This document shows, piece by piece, positions 48,534 to 48,825 of a stretch of DNA of 48,825 nt. Numbering within the stretch: the stretch's first letter is position 1; each line of letters starts with the position of its first letter. The translations under genes and the position numbers were made by a program. Where the stretch lies: NCBI GenBank assembly GCA_020722725.1, contig DYKG01000027.1, positions 1-48,825 of the forward strand. Direction: 5' to 3'. Under the pieces are notes generated by a model. That model ran no database searches. It saw only the letters and a program-made list of their open reading frames with translations, and had not been told where the DNA came from. Origin of the DNA: Candidatus Methylomirabilis sp. (GTDB taxonomy: Bacteria; Muiribacteriota; Ozemobacteria; Ozemobacterales; Ozemobacteraceae).

Positions 48534-48825
48534 TTATTCGTTGCCTGATGACTTTCTTTATCGTTCGCTAAGCCCGCCTTGCGGGTCGAAGCGCCCGTTA
48601 ATAAAGCCGATACGAATGCATTATTGGTAGCTGGACTGAATACAGAATACCATTAAACTGTATTTTTGTCACCTTATACGGATCGCAGAAGAAATATTCG
48701 CAGGGGCTGACCTCCGCATCGGCCCGTCTCAGATATTTGCTATACTTGTTAATTTGATTGGTATTAAATGCTTAACCCAAGTTTGCCAATGGTATGCTTG
48801 TAACCAGCATGAAATCATGGGATCT
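48534..48825. other. Gene-free end region with dispersed repeat copy B
   Basis: No supported gene is seen. A CCCGC-CTT-GCGGG hairpin occurs near 48570-48582. Repeat copy B lies at 48671-48772 ('TACGGATCGCAGAAGAAATA', 'AGGGGCTGACCTCCGCATC', 'TTAATTTGATTGGTATTAAA'), in the same orientation and block order as copy A. Confidence 0.5.

Noticed and set aside
1-48825. CRISPR array, tRNA, rRNA or tmRNA genes
   Set aside because: No regularly spaced direct repeats, no cloverleaf with a T-loop motif, and no rRNA-like segments were recognised by reading.

Overview
The window is a densely coded bacterial chromosome segment of moderate GC. It is diderm: it carries flagellar P- and L-ring genes, a PilQ secretin and an exported MsrBA. 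The mix of a PilMNOPQ operon, an flg rod/ring operon, several TPR proteins, AMIN-amidase and GerMN proteins, two SpoIID-type proteins without other sporulation genes, and a CarD regulator would fit Candidatus Riflebacteria/Ozemobacteria or a nearby uncultured lineage. That placement is inference; no rRNA gene is present to confirm it.

Layout. Positions 1-17329 are a long minus-strand run. Read in the direction of transcription it is: DUF501 protein, flgF, flgG, flgA, flgH, then a four-gene cassette (carbamoyltransferase, SxtJ-like, 58-aa SxtK/DUF5989-like, SGNH hydrolase fused to TPRs), then flgI, a TPR protein, flgJ (rod-binding domain only), rho, an M23 peptidase, a TPR/FlgT_C-like protein, smpB, an AMIN amidase and a GerMN protein, ending in a terminator. 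The cassette splits flgH from flgI and has the same order as sxtI-J-K-L. aroC (17.5-18.7 kb, plus strand) converges on the pil operon pilM-N-O-P-(54-aa ORF)-pilQ. miaB-queH-spoIID follow. A two-gene small-protein operon (27.2-27.5 kb) comes next, with its own sigma-28-like promoter and terminator. A five-gene operon (27.7-34.2 kb) looks like amino-sugar/peptidoglycan salvage: a binding protein fused to a permease, a second permease, a BadF-type sugar kinase, MurQ and a second SpoIID protein. From 34 to 43 kb lie TPR proteins, a frameshifted propeller gene, CarD, bL25, DprA, an SH3 protein, an FKBP isomerase and an unknown protein. At 43.3-45.1 kb a PAS/sigma-54 activator faces a small DUF2892 membrane protein across a region with a dyad operator and a clear -24/-12 promoter. 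An exported MsrBA follows. The last 2.5 kb is decayed: a multiply damaged hydE and a helicase lacking its DEAD domain, each next to a copy of a dispersed repeat.

How it fits together. Most products act on the envelope: flagellar rod and rings, type IV pilus alignment complex and secretin, murein hydrolases, muropeptide salvage. Sigma-28-like elements (TAAN-N15/16-G(C/T)CGATA) occur before DUF501-flgF, flgI, pilM and the small lipoprotein operon, suggesting shared motility regulation. Both the sxtIJKL-like cassette and the sigma-54/DUF2892 pair look like self-contained modules.
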